From Sepioteuthis lessoniana (Eukaryota; Mollusca; Cephalopoda; Myopsida; Loliginidae), in the NCBI GenBank assembly GCA_963585895.1, contig OY757939.1, positions 31,720,530 to 31,784,529 on the forward strand: a stretch of 64,000 nt of DNA, written 5' to 3'. A model generated the notes under the pieces. The model worked only from the letters and a program-made list of their open reading frames with translations. It did not search any database and had not been told where the DNA came from. Below, in pieces: positions 12,801 to 27,800 of the stretch. The first letter of the stretch is position 1. Each line of letters opens with the position of its first letter. The translations under genes and the position numbers were made by a program.

Positions 12801-15800
12801 TATAAAGAACTAGTACATGTATCATTATACTGTGCACCAGTTAAAAATGAAAGCTCATTATGGGAACAGAGGAATATAACAGAACAAGAGAAAAAATATG
12901 CAAAAGAATTTGAAAATGCAACAAGTCCAAGATCTATGCATGTATCTGCAATTACTAAGCAAACACTTTCTGTATCTTTAAAATGTACGACAAGACGTGG
13001 TTTTTCAGCTGATGGGAAAAGTATAGAAGTCTATGTGCACTGTATGCCTGGACCAATTACCGAAACCACTTTAACAACATCTTATAGTACTCGTAAAATT
13101 AAAACAAGGGAAAAAGACAGACAAAGGAAAATATGCCCATACAGGAGGTGGAAAAAAAAGAGGAAGAAAAAGAAAAAAAAGAAAAAAAGGAAAAAAATAT
13201 GTATAAGCATACCTGAAACCAAAGTACTTTCAGCTAAATTACAAACTCAAATACAACCAACCAAAAGAACTATTACTCCACAAAAAACGACTGAAATTAA
13301 AACAACAATTAGTTTACCGAAAACTACTAAATCATCTGTTATGCTACCAAGTAAAATGACTTCAAAGCTCAAAACAATGCCACATACTTCTGTAGTACCA
13401 AAACATACTTTTATATTACATATTAAACCATTTACTAAATATATACCAAGAGAAAAAAATATTACTCATGTTGTTTCCACATTTCCTATAAAGCTTTTAA
13501 CAAAGATGATTCAAATATCCAATAGAACATTATTTGAGTATTCTCAAAATAAAACTTTCATACAGACAATAATGCCTTATAAGTCATCGACTGAACAGAT
13601 ACACTTATTAACACCTTTGACCAGTATAAATAAAACTGTATGGAAAGATGACCCAATTGATAAAAAAATGAGAATATTGAAATATAATCTAAGTACAGTA
13701 AAACCAAGTGACTATTTACAAAAAAAAATTATTTTGTCTGGAGTAGAGCATGATCTAAGAAATATACTAGATAAAAAGATTAGCAAGACTTTTATTTCTT
13801 TTTTAACACCAATACCCACTGAGGAAGTTAGTAAACCAATAACCCAAAGAATTATCAAGACTTCAAGTCTCAAAACACAATCAACATCAAAGGAACCATT
13901 AGCTATTTTCACTGCATCTCCTAATATATCATTAACATCATTAGCACCAATGATCTCAAGTAGTATGCAAACATTAATGTCTTTGATAACAAGTACTGAT
14001 AAATTAAAACTTTTAACATTACCTTCAACTTCTGTAATTCTAGATAAAGTTGCAAAACCACTTACAACAACACAGACACCAACACTAGTTCCAATAGCAT
14101 TATCAAAATATCCCTCAATATCATCATCAATGACTATATCTAAAATATCAACACCCATTACAAATTTGACATCATTTACAATAATATCAAGTAAAAAGTC
14201 ATCATTGCTACAAACACAAACTTCTATGACAGCAACAACTATAATACCTATATTCCATCTAAAGTTTCCATCATCAACATCAAATGAATCATTAATATCA
14301 TTGACTAAAACACCATTCTCAGTAAAAGCCATATCAAAAGAAATACCATTTCCCAGAAAGATAAGTAAAATTAGAGAAATAACCCCAATTTCAAGCACAT
14401 CTACTGATCTGAAAACTAAATCTCCTAAATTAACATTAATTACAAGTAAAAAAAGAAGGGAAATAACAGAAGAATCTCAATCAAATTTTACATCAAAATT
14501 AAGTAAACAATTGGAAACATCTTCCCATATGACTATTTTACCACAATTATCTACATATAGTATGAAGTCAACTCTAAAGACAAGCTCAGCAGAAATTTCA
14601 AATACAACTTCAAGTAAAGAGCTAATACCAACATTATTTTATACAGATAAGATAAAAGATTTGGACAAAGAATATACAAGCAAGAAGTATAAAGATATTA
14701 AACAACATATGACTGACAAAGATACAGGTTTTTTAATTACACCAATGCCTCTACTAGCACCACATTATAGGGACACTGTTTTTCATATTGTTGGTTTTGA
14801 TCCAATAAAGCAAAAAGACCTAAGCAGTGGAATTTCCCAAAAAGAAGACCAATTCACAGAAAGTTTTTATAATACAACAGAAAAGATGAGAGAAAGAGAA
14901 AAATCACAAATTTATCTAACAGATGAACCTATAACTGAAGATATAGAGAAATTTACTTATATCAAGAGTACAGTGAACAAGTCACAAGAATACTCAACTG
15001 AATCAAGTCCTTATACTGATTTTAGCAAGACTGATGAGCTATCAACAATTGCATACAAAGATAGGCAGACAATATTTACACCTGCAGACAGCTCATCTAG
15101 ACACTTTCCAACTGATCTTCCAGAATCAAGTAGTGAAGATGTTGAATATGTTGTAAAAGGATCTACAGATAAGATAACATCTCTAATGGAAGAAGATTTT
15201 CTAACTGGACAAACTGCTAGTATAGATGAGTCATTTGCTTTTTTACCTCTTCCAAGTCCTCCTGCCCCAACTGAAATACTCCGAGAAACCCTAAAACCTG
15301 AAGAATCAACTACGCAAACTAGAGATGATGAATTATATAGTAAAAAAGCTGATATTAAATTCATTTCAACAACAAAAGATGTTGGAGTTGATCATATGTT
15401 ATCAAAAACATTATTCAAGAAGTCAGAATTTACAAGTAGTATTACCAAAAAACTTGCACAGGAACAAACAAGGATAACAAAAGATTTGGTAAAATCAATT
15501 TCAACTCCAATTCAGTTCTTAAATTTTAGTTCTAAATTACAAACAAAAGATTATTTCGTATCAGCATTTGACAAATATAGAACTAAATTATTAGATGATC
15601 AAAAATTAGAATCAACAAAACCAATTGATACTGAGGGTATTTTATCAATCCAAGAAAGAAAATTACCTGATTTTTTAAGTAAACTTAATGTATCACAAAA
15701 AGTGACATCATTTAAAGCAGAAGAATTGAGTCAATCAACAAAACCAACAATAAAGTATTTTGAAAAAAGAGATGCTAGTGAAACTTTTGAAAAGCAGTAT

Positions 15801-18800
15801 ACGAGTAGACCAGGCCCATTTAGGGATGTTATAAGTTTACGAGATAATACAACAATAAAAAACATAACTATTTATGGATATGTAACAAAAGAAAAAGATA
15901 TAGTTATTGAGAAAATTATTCCAAGTGATAATAAAACATCAAGTGATTTAATATCTCCGCCAACTAAACCAGCATCTACAAAAAGTATCGGATTGACTGA
16001 AACAGAAAAAGCTTTATTGCATCATATTAAACCAAGAAGTCATAGTACAGCAGTCAGTTTATTGAGTGATAAAAGCTCATTAACCATTGATAGAAGCTTA
16101 ATACCCCAATACACAGTTTCTTCAAGAATTTATTCAGTAGCAAAAATGCCAACTAGCGATCAGGTGCTAACTAGATTATCAACTAAACAACCAAAACCTT
16201 ACTCTATAGCAACTACATCAACAAAAATTATATCCACTGGAGAAACAAGTTTAAATGAATCATCAATTAAAGCATTAAAAGCTAGAGTTATTAGATCTAC
16301 TTTACCAAAAATAAGACCAGTTAGTGTAATACTTACTAAGCAGATTACAACTGAATTAAAACTTGGAACTACACCACAAAGAGTGTCTCAACAACCTGGT
16401 TTCAGCAGATTACCTACTTCAACAATTGATAGATTACTTACGGAATTAAAAAAAGATGAACTTACAACACATTCACTTCCAGTCACAATTTCAAAAACTA
16501 GGACTTTAACTGAAATTTTACCAGTAAAAACAACTAGTAAAAAAAATAGAACATTAACTGCAGTATCAAAAATCAGTACTTCAGTTGATTCATTTAATGA
16601 TACATCAACATTGAAGCAAGTATCTAAACAGATTCCTCTAATGGATTCTACCACGGATAGTTTCCAAAAAACTGATTCTAATATAAGTATGCAAGTAAAA
16701 ACTTTAGAAACTACAACAGTGCGAAAATCAGAAGCAGAGGCAAGCTTAAAGTCTTTATCTCCAGAATGTGATGTTCTATGTGCTACACCTGCAGTTGAAG
16801 TAAATGCATATACAACAGCACAAGAACTTTTTATTCTAACTTTTTTAAGTAAGATTTATTTAGAAGACTCGCAGAAGCAACTGCCAACAATGCCAGAGCA
16901 AAAGTCATTAAAAACAAGGGATACTTTAAAATCAGAAGACCCACAATCAACAAAAATAGTTGACATAACATCTTTATTAAGTAAAACTGAAATGCCAGAA
17001 ATCCATTCAAATAAAACAAATGATACAGATCATACAGAATCACATCAATTGGAAAAACAAACAACGCAATTTCAAAATGAATATTCTGGAAGAAAAATAG
17101 GTATGACAACTCCTTCACTGACTACATATAATAGCTTAGATAAAGAAGCAATGTCCCCCTTAGGAATAAAAGCATTACAAACTCAAACAAACTTTACAAC
17201 AAAGCAAACAGTGGAGGACTTACCAAGTATGGCTGCCATTGAAATACATTTGATTGATACAGAAAAAAAACAATTTACTAAAGTGCCAGTAAAACATATC
17301 TCAACAGTTCAAGTTGGCAAGAATGTATCTTTATTGCCTACTTTTCAACCTACACAAACTGATGCAGTTGATAAAATTCCAATGGAAGTTTCCTTGGTAG
17401 AAACTGACATATTAGAGAGTAAAATAGAAAATACTACTCCAATAGTAACCTCTTGTCCATCATCTTCGTTAACATCTGAAACAAGACAGAGTCATGTATC
17501 TGATGATGAACAGACTAAGGCCTACACCAATGAAAGAAAAATTTTACCAACCGACAAGCACATTTCCAAACAAAAAACACTTATTACAAAATTAGTGTTG
17601 ACTTCAAGTTCAACTCTCCCACCTAAATTGACCATGGCAGAAGATAAGATTCTAACTAAAGAACCAACACTTACAACTGAAACTGATTTGATAGTTTTGG
17701 CAGCAAAAACACCTTCACTGACTACACCAAAATCTCTATCAACAGAGAGAGTATACAATCTAATGAATACACCCACACTGAAAAGTCACAGACCAGGATT
17801 AACAATGATGACATCTGATTTTAGTGATGCACCAGTAAAACTGTCATCTCACACTGAAATAACAACACAAATCACCTCTTCAACAATTCCTGATACACAT
17901 AGTAAATCTACATTGTTAGAAAAGTTATCATCCCCTAAATCTGCGCGTCTCGAATATGATGAGCTTTTCAGGACAAAATTACTGAGCCCAGAATACAAAC
18001 TGCAATCAATAGAACATAGTACATGGGACACGACTGTTTACCCTATGACAGATAAAGTAACAACTGCAGAAGAATTAGGTGCAACCATGCATGAACAATT
18101 TGAAATTATACCAACATCATCTCAAGAACCGTACAGCGAAAAAAGCATTTCTACAGCACAAACAAAAGCATCAGCTCTATCAATAGTTGATACAATACAG
18201 ATAGATACCACTCACACAAAAATGCATATAGGTAAAACCCATGAGATACCGTTGACAACAAGTGTTAGCAGACCAATAGATACAATCTTGATATCAACTG
18301 TAAAAACCGTTTCAACTCCTGAAATATCACAAAAGAAAATATCAACCATAGATAAAGCAGGTTCACCTACCACACTCACAACAAAACAAACCTCCAAACT
18401 GTTACAAGATTTGATTTTGCCAAGAAAAACTACTCCAACTGACCAAACTCATTTTACTGATCACAAAATGGCAGTAATAATGACTACAGCAGCAAGTGAT
18501 TCACAAGTTAGTTCTGAATGTGATATAATGTGTGCTACACCTGCAGTAGAAGTACATACTTTAACTACGGCACATGAAATTTCCATACCAACTTCATTTA
18601 GGGCTGATTTAGTTGATTTTGAAAAGCAACCAACTACAAAGCAACATCAATTAACAACAGAAAAACAGCTTTCTACAAGAAAGGTTGACTCAATATCTTT
18701 ATTAAGTACAGAAGCAGTTTCTGCTATTACCAGGGATCATTTAAGAGATACAGAGAGTATAGAATCACATCCATTTGAGAAGAAAACGTTGCAAGATAAA

Positions 18801-21800
18801 ATAGAACATTTGGCAAAAAAAACAGACATGTCTACTACTGTACTAACTTCATATCCTACATCAGAGAAAAAAGCAACTACCAAGTCTACTCTAGAAACAC
18901 AACCTTTCTATACTCAGACAAACTTAGTAACACAAACTGTAGATGATATACAAACCACAGCAGCAATCAAAATTCAATCAACTGGTACAGACAAAAAAAA
19001 CATTACAAAGGTACCTGCATTTCAAACAGTAAAACATGCCTCAACAATTGAAACAGATATGAACATAACCTCATTGTTAAATTTTCAGCCAATACAAACC
19101 GATGAAGTTGATAGAATTCCAACTAAAGTTACATCTGCAGAAACTGATATTTTAGAAAGCAGAGTAGAAAATACTACAAGAATAGTTACTACTAATATAT
19201 CATCTTCATTAACACCTGAAATAAGACAAGACTATGTCTCTCAGCATGAACAGATGATGTCACTTAGCAGGGAAAAAATAATTTCACCAACTGATAAGCA
19301 AGTTGTCACACAAGAAATACACAAAACATTTTCACTAATTTCAAGTTCAACTCTCACACCTAAAGTGACAAATTCAGTTGATAGAATTACCACTGAAAAA
19401 CCAACACTTACACCGGAAACTGATTTGATAGTTTGGACAGCAGCAAAAACAGATAGTCTAAAACCTTCACTGACAACACCAGAATCTCTATCAACAGATA
19501 GAATGACAAATCTGATAACAGCACGCACACTGAAAAGTCACAGACCAGCATTAACAATGATGACAACTGATTTCAGTAGTCAAACAGAAAAGCTGCCATT
19601 ACCCACGAATCTAACTAAGCAAATCACCTTTTCAAAAGCTCCTGATACTCACAGTAAAACTACAATAATTGATAGGTTCTCATTTCTTGAATCTACACAT
19701 ATTTCCAAAAAGGAGTATGATGAAGGTGTTAGAACAAAATTACTGAGCCCTGAATACAAGCCACACACAACAGAACATAGTACATGGGAGAAAAAGGTTT
19801 ACTATACAACAGATAAATTGACAAGTGCAGAAGAGCTAGGTGCAACCACACATCAACAATTTCAACTGGCACCATCATCAACATTTCAAGAACCATACAG
19901 CAAAAAAAGAATATCCACAACACAAACAGAAAAAATAACTCCTTTACTGACAACATCAACTCTACCAATACTTGATACAACACAACTAAGAGATACTAAT
20001 TACACAAAATTATATGTAGATAAAACACATGAGATACCATCAACCAGAAAACCTACCAGCCCAATTGATATGTTACAAACATCAACTATAAAAGCAGTTT
20101 CAACAAGAGATGTATCAGATACCCAAAAGGAAATATTAACTACCGACAAAACAGATACAATAATTACTCAAGCAACAAAACAGACGTCCAAACAATTAAA
20201 AGATTTGATTTCGCCGGATCACAAAATAGTAAGAGCATTGACGACAGCAGCAAGCCATCCACAACTTAGTCCCGAATGTGATATTCTGTGTGCTACACCT
20301 GCAATAGAGACAGACACTTCTACTATAACACCAGAAATTTTCATGCCAACTTCATTAAGTAAGATTGACTTGCGTGATTTAGAAAAGCAACCAACAACAA
20401 TGACACAACTAAAGTCATCGAAATCAACAGATATTTTAAAAACGGAAAAACCGCTTTCTATAAAGAAGCCTGACTCAACAACATCATTTTTAAGTACCAC
20501 AGCAATGCCGGAAATCCATGAAGCAAAATCAAGTGATACAGAGAGTAAAGAATCACATCCTTTGAAAATAAAATCTTTGCATGTATCTGATTCAATTCAG
20601 TCTTTACAAACTGCCAAAAGTGTTTCCAAACAAAAAACACATATTACAACATTGCCACTGACATCAAGTCAAACTCTCTCACCAAAAGTAACTATGACAG
20701 AAGATAAGATTCTCACTGAAGGAACAGCAGTTGCACCCAAAACAGAAAAACACGTCTTAACAATTCAAGCAGACAAGAACGTATCTTCATTGCTGACATT
20801 TCAACCTACTGATTCAGTTGATAAAACTCCAACCAAAATCACATCTCTAAAAACCAACATTTTAGAAAGGAAAGTAGAAAATAGTACAACAATGCTTACC
20901 ACTCCTCTATCAACTTTGTTACTACCTAAAACAAAACAGATCTATGTATCTAAGCAACAACTGACTAAGAAGCAGACTACTGAAAGAAAAACTTTAATAA
21001 CTGACGGATATATTTCCAAACAAAAAACATATACTGGGACATTGGCAGTGACATCAAGTCAAACTCACTCACCTAAAGGGACTATGACAGAAGATAAGAT
21101 TCTCACTAAAGAACCAAAGGTTGCACCAGAAACAGACTTGGTTTCAGCTGTAAAAAAAGATACTTTAAAATCTTCATTGACCACATCAAAATCTTTAATG
21201 ACAAATCTGACGAGCCTCTCAGTTCCCAAAAGTCCCTTAACAGAATTATCAGTCACAACATCTGATTTAAGTGATCTCAAAGTAATGTGGTCATTTCACA
21301 CAAAACTAACTAAACAAAATGCCACTTCAACAACTCCTGAAACCCACATTAGATTTAAAACATTAGAAAAGTTATCATCCCCTAAATCTGAACATATTTC
21401 TCAAAAGGGATATGATGAAGGTGTTAGAACAAAATTACTCAGCATCAAAGAATTGAAGCCACATACAATAGAACCTAGTACATGGGACAAAACTGTTTAC
21501 CCTCAGACAGACAAACTGGCAACTACACAAAAGCTAAGAGCAAGCACAGATAAACAATTTCAATTGGAATCATCATCCTCATTTTCAGAACCATACACCA
21601 AAAAAAGTATTTCCAAAAAACAAACACAGCAAAAAATTTTTTCTCTGAGAACATCAACTGATTCAATTGTTGATACAACACAGATAAGACACACAAGTGA
21701 CACCAAAATGCATATTGATGAAAAACAGGATATACCATCAACAATAACAATTACCAGCCCAATTGATGGGTTAATATCAAGTGAAAAGGCAGTTTCAGAA

Positions 21801-24800
21801 AGTGAGGTAGCAAATACAAAAGAGCAAATTTTAACCTCTGATAAATCAGATTCACTCACCACTCAAGCAACCAAACAGACATCAAAATTATTACAGGATT
21901 TAATTTTTCCAAGGAAAACTATTCCAACAGATCAAATACTTTTGACACATCACAAAATAGCAACAGCTACAACTGATCCACAACTAAGCACAGAATGTGA
22001 TATTCTCTGTGCTACACCTGCAGTAGAAGTAGATATTTCTACTACAGCACGAGAATTTCCCATGCCAACTTCATTAAGTGGGATAGATTTGAACAATTTA
22101 GAAAAACAACTGACCACAAGGCCACAGCAAAAGTCATTGAAATCAACAGATATTTTAAAAACAGGAAAAACACTTTCTCAAAAAAAACTTGATTCAATGA
22201 CATCTTTATTAAATATAACTTCAATGCAGACAAGTCATGAAGTGAAATTCAGCAACACAGATCATACAGAAACACATCCATTACAAGTTGAAACTTTGCA
22301 AGATAAAAGAGAATTTTCTTTGAGAAAAACAGACATGTCTACATTTAGAATGAGTAAATATCATATATCAGAAGAAATGCCAACTACAATCTCCACTCTA
22401 GAAAAACCAGCTTTACATACTCAAACAGACTTTATGATTATACAAACAGAAGAGAAAATACCTACTATATCTACATTTGATATACATGAGAAAAGATTCA
22501 CTGTAGTGCCTGTACTTCAATCAATAAAACACGTCTCAACACTTCAAGCAGACAAAAATGTATCTTCATTGACTACATTTCAACCTACACAAACCGATGC
22601 AGTTGTTAAAATTCCAATGGAAGTATCATCGACAAAAATATTAGATAGTAAAGTAGAAAATATGACCACAGGGATAACAATAAAGACATCATCTTTGTCT
22701 ACTTATGTACCAAGCACAACCACATCTATGGGAAAAACCATTAAAATGTTTACTCTCGGACCACGAGCACTGCATACTCAAACAAAGAGTATAACAAGAC
22801 AAACTGAAGACAGTCTACTTTCAATGGCAGCACTCGATACAGACTCCATGGATACACGTGAGAAAAAAGTTATTAAAGAGCCTGTATTTCAGACAGTAAA
22901 ACAAGTCACAACAATTAAGGTAGACAAAAATCTATCTTCGCTGCCTCTATTTCAACCTACACAAACTGATGTAGTTGATAAAATTTCAAGCAAAGTCTCA
23001 TTGGTACAAACGGACATGTTTGAAAGGAAAGTAGAAAATACTACAACAATGCTTACCACTCAACCATCATCATTGTTAACATCTGAAGCAACACAGATCC
23101 ATGTTCCAGAGCATAAAAAGACTAAGGCATACACCAGAGAAAGTAAAACTTTAACAACTGACAAGCAAATAATCACCCCAAAATCATTGGTGCTGACTAC
23201 AAGGTTAGTGTTCACACCCAAACTGACCACATCAATTGATAAGATTCTCACAGAAGAACCAACAGTTACACCTCAAACAGACTTGATAGTTTCAACAACA
23301 CAAACTGATAGCTTAAAATCTTCAGTTCAATCTACATCATCTCCCAAACAGTATACTGAAAAAGTAATTCTAAAACATGCCATATCAGAAAAAGGAAGAA
23401 AATCATTAATTACTCCAACAGTAATGAGTACAAAAAAATCTAAATTATATGAACATTTTATTTTCTCAGAGAAAATTCCTATAAGAGAAAAAACAGATAC
23501 AACATTACCACAAGGAGGAATAGAAGGTGATGTAATTTGTGCAACACCTGCTGTTGAAGTAGATATCAAAACTGAAAAGACTGCAATTTTAGCATTATTT
23601 CTTGCAAAAAAACAAAAATCAATTAAACCAGCTGAAAGTACAGCAACAGTCAAAGGGAAACCAACCACCATATCATTGTTTGAAAAAGAATTTTCTATTG
23701 TTAAATCTGATTTTCAGCCATTTTTTTCGACCCTGGAAGAACCTTCAATTACTAACTTATCAGTGCTAACAGATAAAAAAATGAAAGTGTCTCATCCTAA
23801 ACTGGATACTTTACTATCTGAAGAAGTTATAAGAAAAGAACTAAAAAAACAGATATTTAAAAGTGACAGTTCAAAAGAAGATGCAATAAAATTACATGAT
23901 AAAAATCTAAGCGATTTTCACATTTTAAAAGCTATCACTGACACAAGTGGAACAACACTCAATCAAACATTAAAATGGGACCCAGTAATTCTTTCACTGA
24001 CCACAACTGAAAAGATTCTTTCATCAAGTCCTCTCAGAAGTAAACCTGCAACATTACAAATGCCATTGCCTAAAATGTCTACAATTGCACCAGACAGAGA
24101 ACTATTACAATTAACAGATATTTTAGAGACAGAAAAGATACATTCAACAGTGCATAAAGATATGAAGACTTCTTTATTAAGTACTCCTTATCCTTCACCA
24201 ATAGTAAAAAAGGAATTCACTGACAATAATGAAACCAAAGTAGCCATTTCTCAATTATTGGACACAACAACATCATCAGTTATAGAACTTGATACAATCA
24301 CAACTACAACACAAAGGAAAATATCATCATCATCAATTGGAATGAAATCAGACATGCTTTCACAACCAGAATCATATTCTGGTCAACAATCATCAATAAA
24401 AATCAGGTCAGAAACTGAAAAAGTTCAATCAACAATACCAACAGACATAAAAACATCATCAATGAATATATCAACAACAGATATAAATCTTTTCAGTGAC
24501 CATAATCAGACAAGACGTCATAGTCAAGAAACACACATGTTGGACTTAATAACAAAAACAGGTAGCCCATTTGTTGTAGAAATCACTAAAATTAAATCAG
24601 ATTTGAGTAAAGAACTAAAAAAAGACAGTCAAAAAGAAACATTACTTACTGAGGAAACAGATTTAATCATGACTAAAGATGATAAGCATACTGGAGCAAC
24701 AAAACTTAGAAAAGTCTTACTTGATCACAGCAAAACTCCTTTTACACCTAGTATTAAAGTAGATTATTTTGCAGATGTAACAAAGCCAACATTTCCATCT

Positions 24801-27800
24801 TCAACACTGTCAACAGTAAGCCCTGATTGTGATATATTATGTGCTACACCTGCAGTGGAAATTGAACCAACTACAACTGAACCAATCATTTCCCAGTTGA
24901 TCACTACAACTGGTGTAGAAGCAGATTTTCAAAAACTTGTAACTAAAACCCAACATGAAAATCTTACTTATTCCCCATCCAAAAATATTAGTTCAACTAT
25001 TGATGGTTACAGTCCTGCTAGAAAATTAGTAAAGATTTTAAGCAATGAAACTGATTTCAAATCAGTTCAGATGTTTAGAATACCTGAGAAATTATCCACT
25101 TTATCTACACTACATAAGAAAGTTTCCAATGTTTCAACAATAGATAGAACATTTTCGCTGACAGCAACAGGATATATTTTACCATTCAGAATGTCATATT
25201 CTATTAAACCTCATACCAGAAAATACAAAGGAAAGCTATTTACAAGATCTACAAACATGAAGACCTTTTATAGTAAAGATAAAACAAATTTTCCATCACT
25301 TACTGAACATTATAAATTATCTTTTCAAAACAAGTCAACTCCTAATATTCATCTTGTATATAAGTCACTATTACCTAAAGAGAAATCACCTCAATTTGTT
25401 ACTCCTCCTACTTTAAAAGAAAAAGTATCAGGAAATGAGAAAACAACATTTTCTCTGTCAACTCTAGGTAGAAAAATTCCTATCAAAGAGAAATTAACTT
25501 CTATTTCTTTTATCACACAAAATGAATCAACAACTCCAAGACAAGCAATAATTACTTCTCCTATTTTAGATGAATTATCTACCCCAGGTAGATTTCCTGA
25601 TACATATACTGTAGGTAAAGCTTTCTCTAAAATAGTAACTGATAGATATTCAACATTAAAGCAAATATTTCCTAATACATCTGGAATGGGAAAACAATCT
25701 ACATTTGATAATTTTTCATTTACAACTTTTGAAGAATATCAATTAAGGACTACACCAAAACCCCTTTTCTCAAGATCTAAAATCAGACTTCCTATCATAA
25801 AAAAGATATATTCTACTATACCACTTCAAGATAGTGAAATATCAACCAGAAAGAAAATATTCCCTGTTATATCAACCTCAGCTGATAGATTAGTCACAAC
25901 AAAAATAGTATTTTCCAGTATACTTGCTGACAGAAAATTACCTACTGCAAAAAAAACATTTTCTTTTAGGTCTCCTCCTCAGCATACTATTTCACCCACA
26001 GAGAAAACTTACTCTTATGCATTTATGCAAGATATGTTAACAAGCAGCAAGAAAATTCTTAATACTTCATATCCTTTCAATGATGTGACTTCAAAGATGC
26101 AAAAAATGCATTATTATTCTCCAGAAGAAAAATATCAAAGGACAATGGTTCAATCAAAACCTCTTGAAGAAACAAATACCAAAATACAATACATTACAAG
26201 TGAGCATCAAGTACCAATAAGTCAATTGAAATTAGTCTCAGATAAAGAAACATCAGTACCACCTGAAACTTTTTTTGTAACACAAACATTTCATTCAAAA
26301 GATAAATATGATCCTACTTTGAGAACATCTTCAAAAAGTTACCTGGATACAAAGATTTTACCAACAAAATCATTGCTTCAAAAAATTAACACTAAATTAA
26401 GTACCAAAGCAAAAGAAAAAAGCAGATTTTTCCCAATGTTCAAAGATATAAAAACCTTATATGAAGAGCCAGCTGTTTCTTTGTCTACAAATAGCCATAA
26501 ACCTATTCAAACCATTCCTTATAAAATACCAAAGAAAGAAAGTGAAATGTCACAATTTGATTTTAATAGACAAGATGATATGCAAGATCATAGCTCTGAG
26601 AAAGAAAAAGAAATATCATCACTAGCATCAAATATGTTATGGGTGGATAAAAGTGTTGAAACAAAAGGAAAAAAAGAACAATTATCTGGAATGAAAAAAA
26701 GAGATAAATTGTCTGAAAAAGTAAGTCATATAACAGAGAAAATAAATAATGGTATGATAACACAAAAGGATGATCATATTAGAAAAAGATTAGATTTACA
26801 TACCAAAGAAGAAATTAAAAAAACACAAATAACTCAATATTTCCATGATACATTTGATAGGAAGACATCCCTCATGGCAAGAATAACAGGGAAAACATTG
26901 GAAAAATCAATAAAGCCATGTTCAGAAATTAATATACCATGTGCTCCAACAACAGCTAAGATGGATATTTTCACAGGTGAAAAAATGATTCCTACAATAA
27001 GTCCTTTGATAAAAAGAGAATATTTGATAACAGAAAAAGTAGTAGGAACGACAGGTTTACAATTATCAACAAAAGATGATAACTTGCAAAAAGGAAAAAT
27101 AGATACAAAAGTAATGCAACACATCGGAACAACACATATAGATAAATCTCACTCTTCTCAAATATATAGAAAGAAATTAAGTGGTAAAACCTTACAACAA
27201 AATGACTTGGAAGAAAAAGATATGCCTCAAAGTTCAAAAGAAATATCAGATGAAAAGACATATGCAGATAAAATGATAAAATCTAATCTAAGTGGCAAAC
27301 TGCAAGAACACAAACAAATAGACATTGCAAAGGCTAAAAGAAAGGAATCATTGGTGAGAAGATTTACAGAAATATCTACAATGGAAGTAATTGATATAAT
27401 GAAAACTCAAAAGCCTCTCCACACACCAAAGAAAGAAATTGTTCCCCCAGATAAGAAATATACACAAATGAAAATGACATCTCAAGTTAGCGCAAGACGA
27501 CTATTATATATGGGAAAAAGTGAAAAAGAACATAAAAAACTATATAAGGAAGTCACAACAAAAAAGGCAGTTTCCATTGATGGGATGAGAATCACAAAAG
27601 AAAAACCAGTTTCCACACAAGAAGTATCAAGAATGAAACCGACATCAAAGCTATTACAAGATGTCATTTTGATAGAGAAAACTTCTCCAAGTGACCAAAG
27701 TACTTTGACAGATCTCAAAACAACATCAATAGAACCACAACTAAGCCCTGAATGTGATATTCTCTGTGCTACACCTGCAGTAGAAGAAGATATTTCTACG

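Larger units (their letters stand above)
16761..23525 (+). repeat. array segment 1 (units 1-4)
   Basis: Four regular units start with boxes at 16767 (CDVLCATPA), 18519 (CDIMCATPA), 20277 and 21996 (CDILCATPA), 1,752, 1,758 and 1,719 bp apart. Units 2-4 hold the source or sister copies of blocks found again at 32.6-33.7, 38.6-39.8 and 40.0-40.9 kb. Confidence 0.88.

Noticed and set aside
13712-14398. 228-codon minus-strand open frame, and the 117-codon one at 15011-15364
   Set aside because: They are antisense to the giant exon. The translated Val/Ile/Ser-rich sequence is what the reverse of a Thr/Ser/Asn/Asp-rich coding strand produces, and no domain is visible.
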